13,419 bases of DNA, from contig JALFIK010000217.1 in assembly GCA_022776205.1 (NCBI GenBank), forward strand, positions 1-13,419, written 5' to 3'. A program made the translations under genes and the position numbers. Positions 1 to 8,102 of the stretch are shown here, piece by piece. The notes beneath the pieces were generated by a model that was not told the origin of the DNA, searched no databases, and saw only the letters and a program-made list of their open reading frames with translations. This DNA is from Eubacterium sp. GTDB taxonomy: Bacteria > Bacillota > Clostridia > Lachnospirales > Lachnospiraceae. Numbering within the stretch: the first letter of the stretch is position 1; every line of letters begins with the position of its first letter.

Positions 1-1030
1 GGGGTCGGTTGCTACCAGACTTGGGAAGAAAACAATTGAAATTTCTGCCCTTTCGAAAGCATATGGTCCTAAGACGTTGTTTGAAGGATTTAGCTATATT
101 TTTCAAAAATATGACCGGATTGGTTTTATTGGAAAAAATGGATGTGGAAAGTCCACGTTAATGAAGATTCTTGCAGGACTGATTTCTGCAGATTCCGGGA
201 AAATTTCCCGGGGAGAAACGGTAAGGATTGGATACTTCGCCCAGGAGTGTGAAGTTATGGATGAAAGAGAGCGCGTGATTGATTATATCAGGGATACAGC
301 GGAATACATTCGGACTTCGGAGGGACTTGTATCCGCATCCAAAATGCTGGAGCGTTTTTTGTTTACTCCGGATATGCAATACACACCAATTGCCAAGACT
401 TCTGGGGGAGAGCGAAGAAGACTTTATCTTTTAAAAGTGTTAATGCAGGCGCCCAATGTACTGATTCTTGATGAGCCAACGAATGATCTGGATATTGCCA
501 CCCTGCAGATTCTGGAGGAGTTTCTGGATGAATTTGCAGGAATTGTGATTATTGTTTCCCATGACCGGTATTTTCTTGACCGTACGGTGGATCGGATCGG
601 GGCTTTTGAAGAGGGTCATATCAGAATCTATGAGGGAGATTATTCAGACTATAAGGAAAAGACCCGCGTAAGCGGAAAATCTCGCATAGAGACCATTGAT
701 AAGGGAACGGGAGTACATTCTAAAAAAGATAACAGTAAAAAAAAGGAAGAAGGACGCCGGCAGTGGAAAGAGTCGAAAGAAAAAGCAAGAAAACTCCGGT
801 TTAGTTTTAAGGAACAAAAAGAATATGAGACAATTGATGACGAGATTGAGGCACTGGAGAATGATCTGTCAGAATTAGATAAAGAAATGGATTCCTGTAC
901 CACTGATTTTATTAAACTAAATGAGCTGATGCGGGAGAAACAGAAGGCGGAAGACCAGCTTTCATATAAGATGGACCGGTGGGTTTATTTAAATGATCTT
1001 GCGGAACAGATTGAAGCACAGAAGAAATAG
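1..1030 (+). CDS. ABC-F family ATPase, 3' part (second ABC domain plus C-terminal coiled coil)
   Basis: The reading frame is open from base 2 to the TAG at 1028-1030, so the gene begins before the window. A TTG at 77 is only an internal codon. What remains is the second nucleotide-binding domain of a duplicated ABC-F protein: Walker A GKNGCGKST (131-157), signature SGGERRR (401-421), Walker B running into LILDEPTNDLD (458-493) and the H-loop SHDRY (557-571). The Glu after the Walker B Asp is the expected catalytic base. After about base 650 comes a highly charged Lys/Glu-rich tail of about 125 residues predicted to be coiled coil, as in Uup-type ABC-F proteins. No membrane segment is visible in the part present. 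ABC-F proteins are soluble ATPases that generally act on ribosomes or nucleic acid structures. The exact subgroup cannot be set without the N-terminal half and linker. DUF1015 follows after 11 bases, probably on the same transcript. Confidence 0.93.
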   Translation, partial: GSVATRLGKKTIEISALSKAYGPKTLFEGFSYIFQKYDRIGFIGKNGCGKSTLMKILAGLISADSGKISRGETVRIGYFAQECEVMDERERVIDYIRDTAEYIRTSEGLVSASKMLERFLFTPDMQYTPIAKTSGGERRRLYLLKVLMQAPNVLILDEPTNDLDIATLQILEEFLDEFAGIVIIVSHDRYFLDRTVDRIGAFEEGHIRIYEGDYSDYKEKTRVSGKSRIETIDKGTGVHSKKDNSKKKEEGRRQWKESKEKARKLRFSFKEQKEYETIDDEIEALENDLSELDKEMDSCTTDFIKLNELMREKQKAEDQLSYKMDRWVYLNDLAEQIEAQKK

Positions 1031-1041
1031 AGGGAGAGGAA

Positions 1042-2322
1042 ATGGAAACAGCTTTTTATCCGGCAGATATTCTTTTGCCAAAAGATACAATTGATATGGA
1101 AAAATGGTCTGTAGTTGCCTGCGACCAGTTTACCAGTGAACCGGAATACTGGAATCAGGTGAGGGAAGTGGTAGGGGAACATCCGTCCACGTTTTCGATG
1201 ATATTGCCGGAAGTTTTTCTTGGTTCGGAAGGGGAAGAAAAAAAACTGGAAAGAATCAGTACTTCCATGTGTAAATACCTGGAAGGGGGGATTTTACGGG
1301 AATATAAAGATTCTCTTATTTATGTGGAACGGACAGACAGCTGTGGAAATATCCGTGCCGGACTTGTGGGTAAGATTGATCTTGAGCAGTATGATTATAA
1401 AAAATCCAGCCGTTCTTTGATCCGGGCAACGGAGGCAACGGTGACAGAACGAATTCCGGCAAGAGTAAAAATCCGGGAAAATGCTGTATTGGAAGTTCCG
1501 CATATTATGCTTCTGATTGATGATGAGGAGGGAAATGTGATAGAACCTCTGGCATTTCAGAAAAAGGATATGTCCTGTATCTATGATTATGACCTGATGC
1601 TGGGAGGTGGTCACATCAAAGGATATCTGCTGGGAGAAAAGGAAAAAAAGAGAGTGCAGTCAGCATTGGAAAAATTTTCAGAACCGGAGTATTTTTCCCG
1701 GAAATACCGGGTGAAAGAAAAACCGGTACTGCTATTTGCTGTGGGAGACGGTAATCATTCTCTTGCCGCGGCAAAGGAATATTATGAAAAATTAAAAGCA
1801 CAAAATCCGGGGAAAGATTTTTCCCATCATCCGGCAAGATATGCTCTGGTGGAGCTGGTCAATCTTCATAGTGAGGCATTGGTGTTTGAAGCGATTCACA
1901 GGATTGTAACAGGGGTACATCCGGAAGATCTTTTAAGTAAGATGGAGATTGCCCTGGCAATCAAAGAAGAAGGAGAGGGACAGACTTTTTATACGTTGGA
2001 AAATGGAAGAAAGAAAAAGTGTGTCATCGGAAGACCGACTTCGAAGCTTACCGTGGGGAGTTTGCAGAGATTTCTGGATGGTTATCTGGCTCAAAATGGA
2101 GGAAAAATCGATTATATTCATGGAGAACTGGTGGTGAAACAACTGTCAGAAGAGAAAGACAGTATTGGTTTTCTTCTTCCCGATATGAAAAAAGAAGAGC
2201 TTTTCCCGACAGTGATCCATGACGGAGCACTGCCGAGAAAGACATTTTCCATGGGGCATGCCCAGGATAAAAGATACTACACAGAGTGCAGGATCATTTG
2301 TGATCATAGCGTTTTAAAGTAA
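1042..2322 (+). CDS. DUF1015 family protein
   Basis: This 426-residue protein has the length and N-terminus (FYPADILLPKD near residues 5-15, then CDQFTSEPEYW) of the DUF1015 family. ATG 1042 is preceded by the purine-rich site AGGGAGAGGA at 1031-1040. The most distinctive motif is GDGNHS at residues 235-240, matching the family's conserved GDG(N/H)H segment, followed by a helix rich in Ala and Lys. No signal peptide or membrane segment is visible, so it should be cytosolic. It sits 11 bases after the ABC-F gene, and its last 29 bases overlap the convergent phosphofructokinase gene. The family function is not securely known to me. The DGNH motif resembles the DGHHR motif of ParB/sulfiredoxin-fold proteins, which include a free-serine kinase, but a kinase role here is only a guess. 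Confidence 0.9.
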   Translation: METAFYPADILLPKDTIDMEKWSVVACDQFTSEPEYWNQVREVVGEHPSTFSMILPEVFLGSEGEEKKLERISTSMCKYLEGGILREYKDSLIYVERTDSCGNIRAGLVGKIDLEQYDYKKSSRSLIRATEATVTERIPARVKIRENAVLEVPHIMLLIDDEEGNVIEPLAFQKKDMSCIYDYDLMLGGGHIKGYLLGEKEKKRVQSALEKFSEPEYFSRKYRVKEKPVLLFAVGDGNHSLAAAKEYYEKLKAQNPGKDFSHHPARYALVELVNLHSEALVFEAIHRIVTGVHPEDLLSKMEIALAIKEEGEGQTFYTLENGRKKKCVIGRPTSKLTVGSLQRFLDGYLAQNGGKIDYIHGELVVKQLSEEKDSIGFLLPDMKKEELFPTVIHDGALPRKTFSMGHAQDKRYYTECRIICDHSVLK

Positions 2323-3538
2323 GATGTTTTGGCAGTCCGCCGGCATAGTATGGAAGAATTGTTCCTATAATTAGGGGACTGGCATATTCGACAAATTCAT
2401 CACTTACATAGGTACCGTTTCTGGTAATCCAGTGGAGCGGTACCTTTCTTTCTACGTTGGCAATCTCGTGGATGTCATACATGTTGTAGTTTGTCAGATA
2501 TGGCTCCCTCTCGCTTACTTCGATGATGACCATCATTCCCGTATTACCCTCAAATGCGGCTTTGGCAGCTATGAATCCGACTTCGTAAGCTTCGTCTACA
2601 TCGACGCGGGAAGCCATGTGAGTGGCACAGCGCTGCAGGGTGGAAAATTCGATTGGACGGGATTTCAGTCCCGTGGTTGATGTGACTTTTCCGGCCAGAT
2701 AGGAAGCACATCCGGATAACTGGCGGTGACCAAAAGCATCTACATATTCCGATGTCTGACTGAGTTCACAGACAAATCTCCCATCTGCGAGCCGGAGACC
2801 TTCAGAGACAGCAATCACGACAGAACGTTTTACTGCAGCGAGTTCTTTGACTTTTTCCAGAAACTGATCCACATCAAAAGGAATTTCCGGAAGATAGATT
2901 AGGTCAGGGCCGCTGCAGTCCACATCTTTTGACAGAACGGAGGCAGCTGTAAGCCATCCTGCGTGACGTCCCATGATTTCTACAATACAGATTGTCGGCT
3001 TGGAAGCACCGAAGCTTTCATTATCCCGGATGATTTCTTTCATCGAAGTGGCGATGTACTTGGCTGCAGAGCCATAGCCCGGTGTGTGATCCGTGAGAGG
3101 AAGATCGTTATCAATGGTTTTTGGTACTCCCATAAATTTTTGCGTCTTTCCATTGGCGATGGCATAGTCCGACAGGGACTGAATCGTATCCATGGAGTCA
3201 TTACCACCTATGTAGAGAAAATATTCAATGTTATATTTCTCAAGAATCGCAAAAATTTTTTCATAAATAGCTTCGTTTTCATCAGCGGATGGCAGCTTAT
3301 ACCGGCAAGAGCCGAGAAATGAAGCAGGTGTTCTTTTCAGTAACGAAAGATCGGAATCACAGGTGATATAATCATCAAGATCAATAAGATCCTCATTCAG
3401 AAAACCTTCAATTCCATAATGCATCCCGTATATTTTCGGGATTTTTGCCTTACGGGAAGCCTTGATTATTCCCGCCAGACTTGCGTTGATAACAGCAGTT
3501 GGCCCACCGGATTGCCCGACGATTACATTTCCTTTCAT
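2294..3538 (-). CDS. pfp: 6-phosphofructokinase, probably pyrophosphate-dependent
   Basis: The 414-residue protein is a group A phosphofructokinase. It phosphorylates fructose 6-phosphate to fructose 1,6-bisphosphate in glycolysis, in the cytosol. Visible motifs are GQSGGPTAVIN (residues 8-18), YIGGNDS (109-115), PKTIDND with the catalytic Asp (139-145) and MGRHAGW (189-195). ATP enzymes normally read GGDGS and PGTIDND. Lys in PKTIDND and a non-Gly fourth residue in GGND are the known signatures of PPi-using enzymes, hence the call. Asn at the third position of GGND differs from the usual GGDD and seems typical of a clostridial subgroup. ATG 3538 has the ribosome site GAGGAGGG about 10 bases upstream. 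A SigA-type promoter lies at 3591-3619. The gene ends inside the convergent DUF1015 gene with no hairpin terminator visible. Confidence 0.93.
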   Translation of the reverse strand: MKGNVIVGQSGGPTAVINASLAGIIKASRKAKIPKIYGMHYGIEGFLNEDLIDLDDYITCDSDLSLLKRTPASFLGSCRYKLPSADENEAIYEKIFAILEKYNIEYFLYIGGNDSMDTIQSLSDYAIANGKTQKFMGVPKTIDNDLPLTDHTPGYGSAAKYIATSMKEIIRDNESFGASKPTICIVEIMGRHAGWLTAASVLSKDVDCSGPDLIYLPEIPFDVDQFLEKVKELAAVKRSVVIAVSEGLRLADGRFVCELSQTSEYVDAFGHRQLSGCASYLAGKVTSTTGLKSRPIEFSTLQRCATHMASRVDVDEAYEVGFIAAKAAFEGNTGMMVIIEVSEREPYLTNYNMYDIHEIANVERKVPLHWITRNGTYVSDEFVEYASPLIIGTILPYYAGGLPKHLTLKRYDHK

Positions 3539-3590
3539 TTAATTACCCTCCTCAATACATATAACATCAAAAACTGGTGTCTGTAAAATT

Positions 3591-3619
3591 ATTATAACAG
3601 TTCGGGAATTTACAGGCAA
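3591..3619 (-). promoter_or_regulatory. SigA-type promoter of the phosphofructokinase gene
   Basis: Read on the minus strand, a -35 box TTGCCT (3614-3619) and a perfect -10 box TATAAT (3591-3596) are separated by exactly 17 bases. Transcription would start near 3584, giving a leader of about 45 bases before ATG 3538. I see no riboswitch or operator in that leader. Confidence 0.75.
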
Positions 3620-3720
3620 TAAAAGATTATAGAATATGATATTCAGAATTTTTCTCTTTCTTTTTTTCTTTAAGTAGATTATTATATTAAAAGAATAAAT
3701 AAATTTAAAAGGAGGTTCTT

Positions 3721-4521
3721 ATGCCTACAACGTATACACACCACATTTATGGACAGGAAGTTATAAAACGTTTGCCGGAGAAACTGCAAAAAGACATCAT
3801 TTCTTATATGGATTATTTTAATCTGGGTGTTTATGGGCCGGATATTCTGTTTTATTATCGCTGTTACCGAAAAAATAAGGTGAATCAGTACGGGGTACAG
3901 CTTCATAAGCACTCCGCCCGCAGCTTCTTTGAACATGCGATGAAAGTTTTTCCAAAACAGCGCGATAAGAAGGCTGCTGCAGCATATCTTTATGGCTTTA
4001 TGACACATTATATTCTTGACAGTTCCTGTCATCCTTATATTCGTAAGCAGATAAAGAAAACGGGAATCAGTCATGATGAGATGGAGACGGATCTGGATGC
4101 CCTGCTTCTTCTTAGAGACGGAAAGGATCTTACTGGTTTTAAAAGAGCATGTTATGTTAAATATGACCGGAAAATTGCAGAGGTGATAGCACCGTTTCTG
4201 AAAAAGAAACCGCAGCAGATCCAGCTGACACTTATTTATATGAAATTTACAGTGGATCATGTTTTCCGTTCGAAGCATGGAATAAAAAGAAAAATTGCAG
4301 AGATACTGAATGATTATTTTATTCCGGAGCTCTTTGGCCGTTATTTCTATATTAAAGATGAGATTAATCCGGCTAATGAGGAAACATGTCGTCATCTTCT
4401 GGAAATTTACAAAGACAGTCAGGATCTTAGTGCGGAAATGATTGTGAAATTATATAAGGCACTGAAAACCGGGGACAAAACATTTTGTAAGGAACCCAGA
4501 TTATCCAGAGTATTTTCTTAA
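3721..4521 (+). CDS. Zinc-dependent phospholipase C family protein
   Basis: This 266-residue protein has the His/Asp pattern of the bacterial zinc-dependent phospholipase C / S1-P1 nuclease-like family: THH near the N-terminus (residues 6-8), GVYGPDILFYY (36-46, Asp41), HKH (62-64), GFMTHYILDSSCHPYI (92-107) and HDEMETDLD (118-126). These would supply the trinuclear zinc site. Secreted alpha-toxin-type enzymes have a signal peptide and a C-terminal lipid-binding domain. This one has neither, so it is probably a cytosolic hydrolase of unknown substrate and not a toxin. The start is well supported: AAGGAGG at 3709-3715 lies five bases before ATG 3721. It is the first gene of a co-directional run with the D,D-carboxypeptidase-like gene, HydE and glucokinase. 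No clear -35/-10 pair is visible in the AT-rich 3621-3708 segment upstream. Confidence 0.85.
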   Translation: MPTTYTHHIYGQEVIKRLPEKLQKDIISYMDYFNLGVYGPDILFYYRCYRKNKVNQYGVQLHKHSARSFFEHAMKVFPKQRDKKAAAAYLYGFMTHYILDSSCHPYIRKQIKKTGISHDEMETDLDALLLLRDGKDLTGFKRACYVKYDRKIAEVIAPFLKKKPQQIQLTLIYMKFTVDHVFRSKHGIKRKIAEILNDYFIPELFGRYFYIKDEINPANEETCRHLLEIYKDSQDLSAEMIVKLYKALKTGDKTFCKEPRLSRVFS

Positions 4522-4555
4522 AGAGAGAGGGTAAGAACAGTTAAGGAGAAAAAAT

Positions 4556-6022
4556 ATGAAAAAAACGAAAAGGATACTGTCTTTCTTCCTGTCATTTTTC
4601 CTATTGCCTCTGCCGGTTCATGCCGTTGTAAAGGCACCGGAAAAAACCTGTCATTCTTATGTGGTGATGGATGCCGGGTCGGGAAATGTATTATTTGGTC
4701 AGGATGAAAACAAGAAAATTTATCCGGCGAGCACGGCAAAACTTATGACTGCGATTGTCTGCGTGGAAAATGGAGATGTGAATTCAGTGATAAAGACAAA
4801 GGGGAAAATAGTACATCATACGACGCCTGGGACCTACAATATCGGTATTGGTGCCAAGGTAAAATATACTTTTAAAGAGCTGTTAGAAATGTGTTTGATG
4901 TCTTCTTCCGCAGATGCGACGGACTCTCTTGCCGTGGGGGTTTTTGGTTCAAAGGAAGCCTGTGTAAAAGCAATGAATAAAAAGTGTGGGGAACTTGGAC
5001 TGACATCGACCAGTTTTGATAATCCTGTGGGGTCTGATATCGGAGCGGGATTTAAAAAAACATATTCAACGGCTTCAGAAATGGCAAAAATCTGCCGTTA
5101 TGCCATGAGTATTCCATTGATTCGGGCAACAGTTGCAAAGACCCATGGAAAAGCAAACGGGGGGAATATAGAATTTAATACAACAAATTGGTTTTTAAAT
5201 GGACTGGCTGGATATGATAAAAAGACATACCGGGTGATTGGATCAAAATCCGGTACGACAAATGCAGCCGGACATGTTTTTATTGCGACGGCAATGGATG
5301 GGGAAGGACATGAAGTAATCTGTGCCTATTTTGGAAATGTAAGTAAGGAAAGTACGTTTATATCCATTCGCAGTCTGTTCGATTATACTTTTAGGAAATA
5401 TAAAAAAGGAAAGCTCCTTTTGTCCGGAAGTAATTATGATGTCCGGGGAGACCGGAAATACCAGAAAGCCTATGAGGCTTTTGCCTCTCTCAATTGTTAC
5501 CCTTCAGAACAGGATGGGAAATTTTATCCGAATCTTCCCATCAGCCGCAGTCAGCTTGGAACCATGATAGGAAAGGCAGGGGGCCTATCTGACCGGGGGG
5601 ATTTGCGGAGGTTTGTCGAGGCCAATAGAAACGGAAAAGTGACAGTGCGACGTTTTGCTCTTCTTTTACAGGATTTATATCCGGTTTATTATACAGGAAG
5701 AAAAGAACGCAAACTTCTTTCCGGCTCTCTGGGCATGACAAATGCAGGCAGAGATGAAAAAGAAGCGATGGCAGGATTCCTTACCGGCGGATTTGCCGTG
5801 GATGATTCCTGCAAAAATGCAGACCATTATGTTACAAGAGGCCAGGCACTTCTCATGACGGATGTTCTTGCAGATTACCAGATGAGATATGCTGCTTCTC
5901 ATGCCCGGATTACCGGCAGGAAAATGGTGGCGGTCTATAAATTGCCGATGCCGGTCATCCTTTTTAATCAAAAATGGACGAATTACCTGATGGCTCAGAG
6001 AGCCGGAATGCAGACAGAATAA
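4556..6022 (+). CDS. D-alanyl-D-alanine carboxypeptidase-like protein (peptidase S11) with SLH-like C-terminal repeats
   Basis: The 488-residue protein starts with a clear signal peptide (Lys/Arg residues 2-6, hydrophobic core 7-20, predicted cleavage after VHA23), so it is exported. Residues 30-285 form a serine penicillin-binding-protein fold of the PBP5/S11 type, which trims D-Ala from peptidoglycan stem peptides. The nucleophile motif STAK is at 59-62 and KSGTT (a KTG variant) at 231-235. The second motif is abnormal: where the family has S-G-N or S-A-N followed by DA, this protein reads S117-S118-A119 and then DA, so the usual Asn is missing. Residues 301-344, 346-379 and 399-442 resemble degenerate S-layer-homology repeats (for example GKFYPNLPISRSQLGTMIG and YVTRGQALLMTDVLADY), replacing the usual C-terminal membrane anchor. 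AAGGAGA at 4543-4549 supports ATG 4556. The gene follows the phospholipase-like gene by 34 bases and precedes hydE by 30. Confidence 0.87.
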   Translation: MKKTKRILSFFLSFFLLPLPVHAVVKAPEKTCHSYVVMDAGSGNVLFGQDENKKIYPASTAKLMTAIVCVENGDVNSVIKTKGKIVHHTTPGTYNIGIGAKVKYTFKELLEMCLMSSSADATDSLAVGVFGSKEACVKAMNKKCGELGLTSTSFDNPVGSDIGAGFKKTYSTASEMAKICRYAMSIPLIRATVAKTHGKANGGNIEFNTTNWFLNGLAGYDKKTYRVIGSKSGTTNAAGHVFIATAMDGEGHEVICAYFGNVSKESTFISIRSLFDYTFRKYKKGKLLLSGSNYDVRGDRKYQKAYEAFASLNCYPSEQDGKFYPNLPISRSQLGTMIGKAGGLSDRGDLRRFVEANRNGKVTVRRFALLLQDLYPVYYTGRKERKLLSGSLGMTNAGRDEKEAMAGFLTGGFAVDDSCKNADHYVTRGQALLMTDVLADYQMRYAASHARITGRKMVAVYKLPMPVILFNQKWTNYLMAQRAGMQTE

Positions 6023-6052
6023 AGGGATGGAAAGGACATATAAAACAGATTT

Positions 6053-7114
6053 ATGGATATTGTAGATAAATTTATCACAACACACTCACTGACCAAAGCC
6101 GAATGTATTGCTTTATTTCAGTTGTTTGATGATGAGAACGTTATGAAAAAAATTCGGGAAGAGGCAGTCAGGCTTCAGAAAAAGTATTACGGGACAAAAG
6201 TATATGCGAGGGGACTGATTGAATTTACAAATTATTGTAAAAACAACTGTTATTATTGTGGAATCCGCAGGGATAATCATCATATAAAAAGGTATCGCCT
6301 TTCGGAAGACGACATTTTATCCTGCTGTGAAAACGGAGCACGGCTTGGTTTTCATACTTTTGTTCTTCAGGGGGGAGAAGATCCCTGGTACACAAAAGAC
6401 AGAATGTCCCATCTGATCCGGCGTATAAAAAAAGAGTATCCTGATTGTGCCATAACTCTTTCCGTGGGAGAAAAGTCTCAGGAAGAATATCTTGCGTGGA
6501 AAGAGGCGGGGGCGGACCGTTATCTCCTGCGTCATGAAACGGCAGATGAATCACATTACCGAAGTCTTCATCCGGAGAGTATGAGTCTTTCCAACCGGAA
6601 AAAATGTCTTTATGAGTTAAAAGAAATTGGCTATCAGGTAGGTGCGGGATTCATGGTAGGTTCCCCGGGACAGACATGGGAAAGCCTGGCAAAAGATCTG
6701 GTGTTTTTACAGAAATTAAAACCGCAGATGGTGGGAATCGGACCGTTTATTCCCCATCATGATACTGTGTTTGCAGACAAAAAAGCAGGCAGTGTGGATC
6801 TTACATTAAAACTGCTGTCAGTGATCCGGATTTTGCTGCCTAAAGTATTATTGCCGGCGACAACTGCTTTGGGAACGCTGGATCCTCTGGGGAGAGAAAA
6901 AGGTTTTTGTGCGGGAGCAAATGTAGTGATGCCGAATCTTTCTCCCGTGGAGAACAGAAAACAGTATGAACTTTATGATAACAAAATCTGTACGGGAGAC
7001 GAGGCTGCCCAGTGTAAAAACTGTCTTTCCCGGAGAGTGAAAAATGCCGGATATGAGCTTGTCTGGGAAAGAGGGGATTATCCGGAAGAAAAAATAACAA
7101 AAGGAGCAAAATGA
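6053..7114 (+). CDS. hydE: [FeFe]-hydrogenase H-cluster radical SAM maturase HydE
   Basis: The 353-residue protein is a radical S-adenosylmethionine enzyme of the HydE type. The cluster motif CKNNCYYCGIRRDN holds C62, C66 and C69 (CxxxCxxC) within the HydE-typical GLIEFTNYCKNNCYYCG segment. FVLQGGEDPWYT (103-114) and GAGFMVGSPGQTWE (197-210) also match the family. HydE works with HydG and HydF to build the diiron subcluster of [FeFe]-hydrogenase in the cytosol. The C-terminal cysteines C313, C321 and C324 (Cx7Cx2C) match the spacing of the second, non-essential Fe-S site known from the Thermotoga enzyme. The site AAAGGA at 6031-6036 is rather far (16 bases) from ATG 6053, but a TAA at 6041 excludes an earlier in-frame start. 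The stop overlaps the glucokinase start. hydF, hydG and the hydrogenase itself are not in the window. Confidence 0.94.
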   Translation: MDIVDKFITTHSLTKAECIALFQLFDDENVMKKIREEAVRLQKKYYGTKVYARGLIEFTNYCKNNCYYCGIRRDNHHIKRYRLSEDDILSCCENGARLGFHTFVLQGGEDPWYTKDRMSHLIRRIKKEYPDCAITLSVGEKSQEEYLAWKEAGADRYLLRHETADESHYRSLHPESMSLSNRKKCLYELKEIGYQVGAGFMVGSPGQTWESLAKDLVFLQKLKPQMVGIGPFIPHHDTVFADKKAGSVDLTLKLLSVIRILLPKVLLPATTALGTLDPLGREKGFCAGANVVMPNLSPVENRKQYELYDNKICTGDEAAQCKNCLSRRVKNAGYELVWERGDYPEEKITKGAK

Positions 7115-8043
7115 TGAAATATTATTTTGGAATTGATGTAGGTGGCACAACGGTAAAACTTGGAATTTTTACGCAGGAAGGAAAGCTTGTGGATAAATGG
7201 GAAATTCCGACAAGAACAGAATGTCAGGGGGAAAATATTTTGCCGGATATTGCCGGATCAGTAAAGGATAAAATGAAAGAGACGGGGATACCGGAAAGTA
7301 AGATCGGAGGAATCGGAGCCGGTGTGCCTGCACCGGTAAAAAAGGATGGATTTGTGGAAAAGTCAGCAAATCTCGGATGGACGGACAAAGAAGTGAAAAA
7401 AGAACTGGAGAAGCTGACCGGAATTCCGGCAGCAATTGGAAATGATGCCAATGTTGCTGCTCTTGGTGAGATGTGGATGGGAGCCGGAAGGGGCTTTTCT
7501 GATATCATTATGGTGACCCTCGGAACAGGAGTAGGTGGAGGAATTATCGTAGGAGGCCGTCCTCTTTGTGGATCCCATGGTGCAGGGGGTGAAATCGGAC
7601 ACATTACAGTAAATGAAACGGAAACGCAATTATGCGGATGTGGAAGAAAAGGATGTCTCGAACAGTATGCTTCCGCAACGGGCATTGTGCGTCTGGCAGA
7701 ACGGTATCTGGAAAATGAGAAAAGGGATAGTATTCTTAGACAGGGAAAAATTACAGCAAAAGATGTATTTGACGGAGCAAAAGCAGGGGATAACGTCGCT
7801 GTAAAGATTACGGAACAATTTGCCGCCTGTCTGGGGCAGGCCCTGGTGAATCTTGCCGCAATTCTTGATCCGGAAGCCTTTGTTATCGGCGGAGGAGTAT
7901 CAAGAGCAGGAGATTATCTGCTTGATCTGATAAAAAAATATTTTTATGAAAAAGCTTTTTATGGAAATAAAGATACGAAGATTATGCTGGCGACTCTCGG
8001 AAATGATGCGGGAATTTATGGTGCAGCGAAACTTTGCTTCTAG
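7111..8043 (+). CDS. glcK: ROK family glucokinase
   Basis: The 310-residue protein is a ROK-family sugar kinase of the length typical for Firmicutes glucokinases. It should phosphorylate glucose to glucose 6-phosphate with ATP. Visible are the N-terminal phosphate-binding motif DVGGTT (residues 9-14), the catalytic segment GNDANVAALGE with N111-D112, VTLGTGVGGGII (135-146), EIGH (161-164) and the structural zinc site CGCGRKGCLEQYAS, which with H164 supplies C175, C177 and C182. No helix-turn-helix precedes the kinase domain, so it is an enzyme and not a ROK repressor. The start ATG overlaps the hydE stop (7111-7114), suggesting translational coupling. A second ATG at 7114 could equally be used. 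AAAGGAG at 7100-7106 serves both. A terminator follows at 8052-8096. Confidence 0.93.
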   Translation: MMKYYFGIDVGGTTVKLGIFTQEGKLVDKWEIPTRTECQGENILPDIAGSVKDKMKETGIPESKIGGIGAGVPAPVKKDGFVEKSANLGWTDKEVKKELEKLTGIPAAIGNDANVAALGEMWMGAGRGFSDIIMVTLGTGVGGGIIVGGRPLCGSHGAGGEIGHITVNETETQLCGCGRKGCLEQYASATGIVRLAERYLENEKRDSILRQGKITAKDVFDGAKAGDNVAVKITEQFAACLGQALVNLAAILDPEAFVIGGGVSRAGDYLLDLIKKYFYEKAFYGNKDTKIMLATLGNDAGIYGAAKLCF

Positions 8044-8051
8044 ATAATCTG

Positions 8052-8096
8052 AAAAAAGACAATACCCGGACGAATGTGTTCGTGTATTGTCTTTTT
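8052..8096. terminator. Bidirectional intrinsic terminator between glcK and the flavodoxin-ferredoxin gene
   Basis: The arms GACAATAC (8058-8065) and GTATTGTC (8084-8091) pair perfectly. Inside them ACGAA (8070-8074) pairs with TTCGT (8079-8083) around a TGTG loop, leaving a 4-base CCGG bulge. Six A before and five T after the stem allow termination in both directions. This suits the convergent glcK (ending 8043) and the minus-strand gene (ending 8103). Confidence 0.88.
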
Positions 8097-8102
8097 CTTC
8101 TT

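Noticed and set aside
2254..2263. Palindrome GGGCATGCCC near the end of DUF1015, considered as a phosphofructokinase terminator
   Set aside because: It has no T tract on either strand and is fully explained as coding sequence.
3632..3644. Palindrome GAATATGATATTC upstream of the phosphofructokinase promoter
   Set aside because: It is short, AT-rich and lies in an AT-rich intergenic stretch. There is no second copy to support an operator.
3682..4395. 237-residue open frame on the minus strand
   Set aside because: It is antisense to the phospholipase C-like gene, has no ribosome site or recognisable domain, and its composition is that of a shadow frame.
7224..7685. 153-residue open frame on the minus strand, rich in Pro and Ser
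   Set aside because: It is the antisense shadow of the ROK glucokinase, whose motifs on the plus strand are unambiguous.
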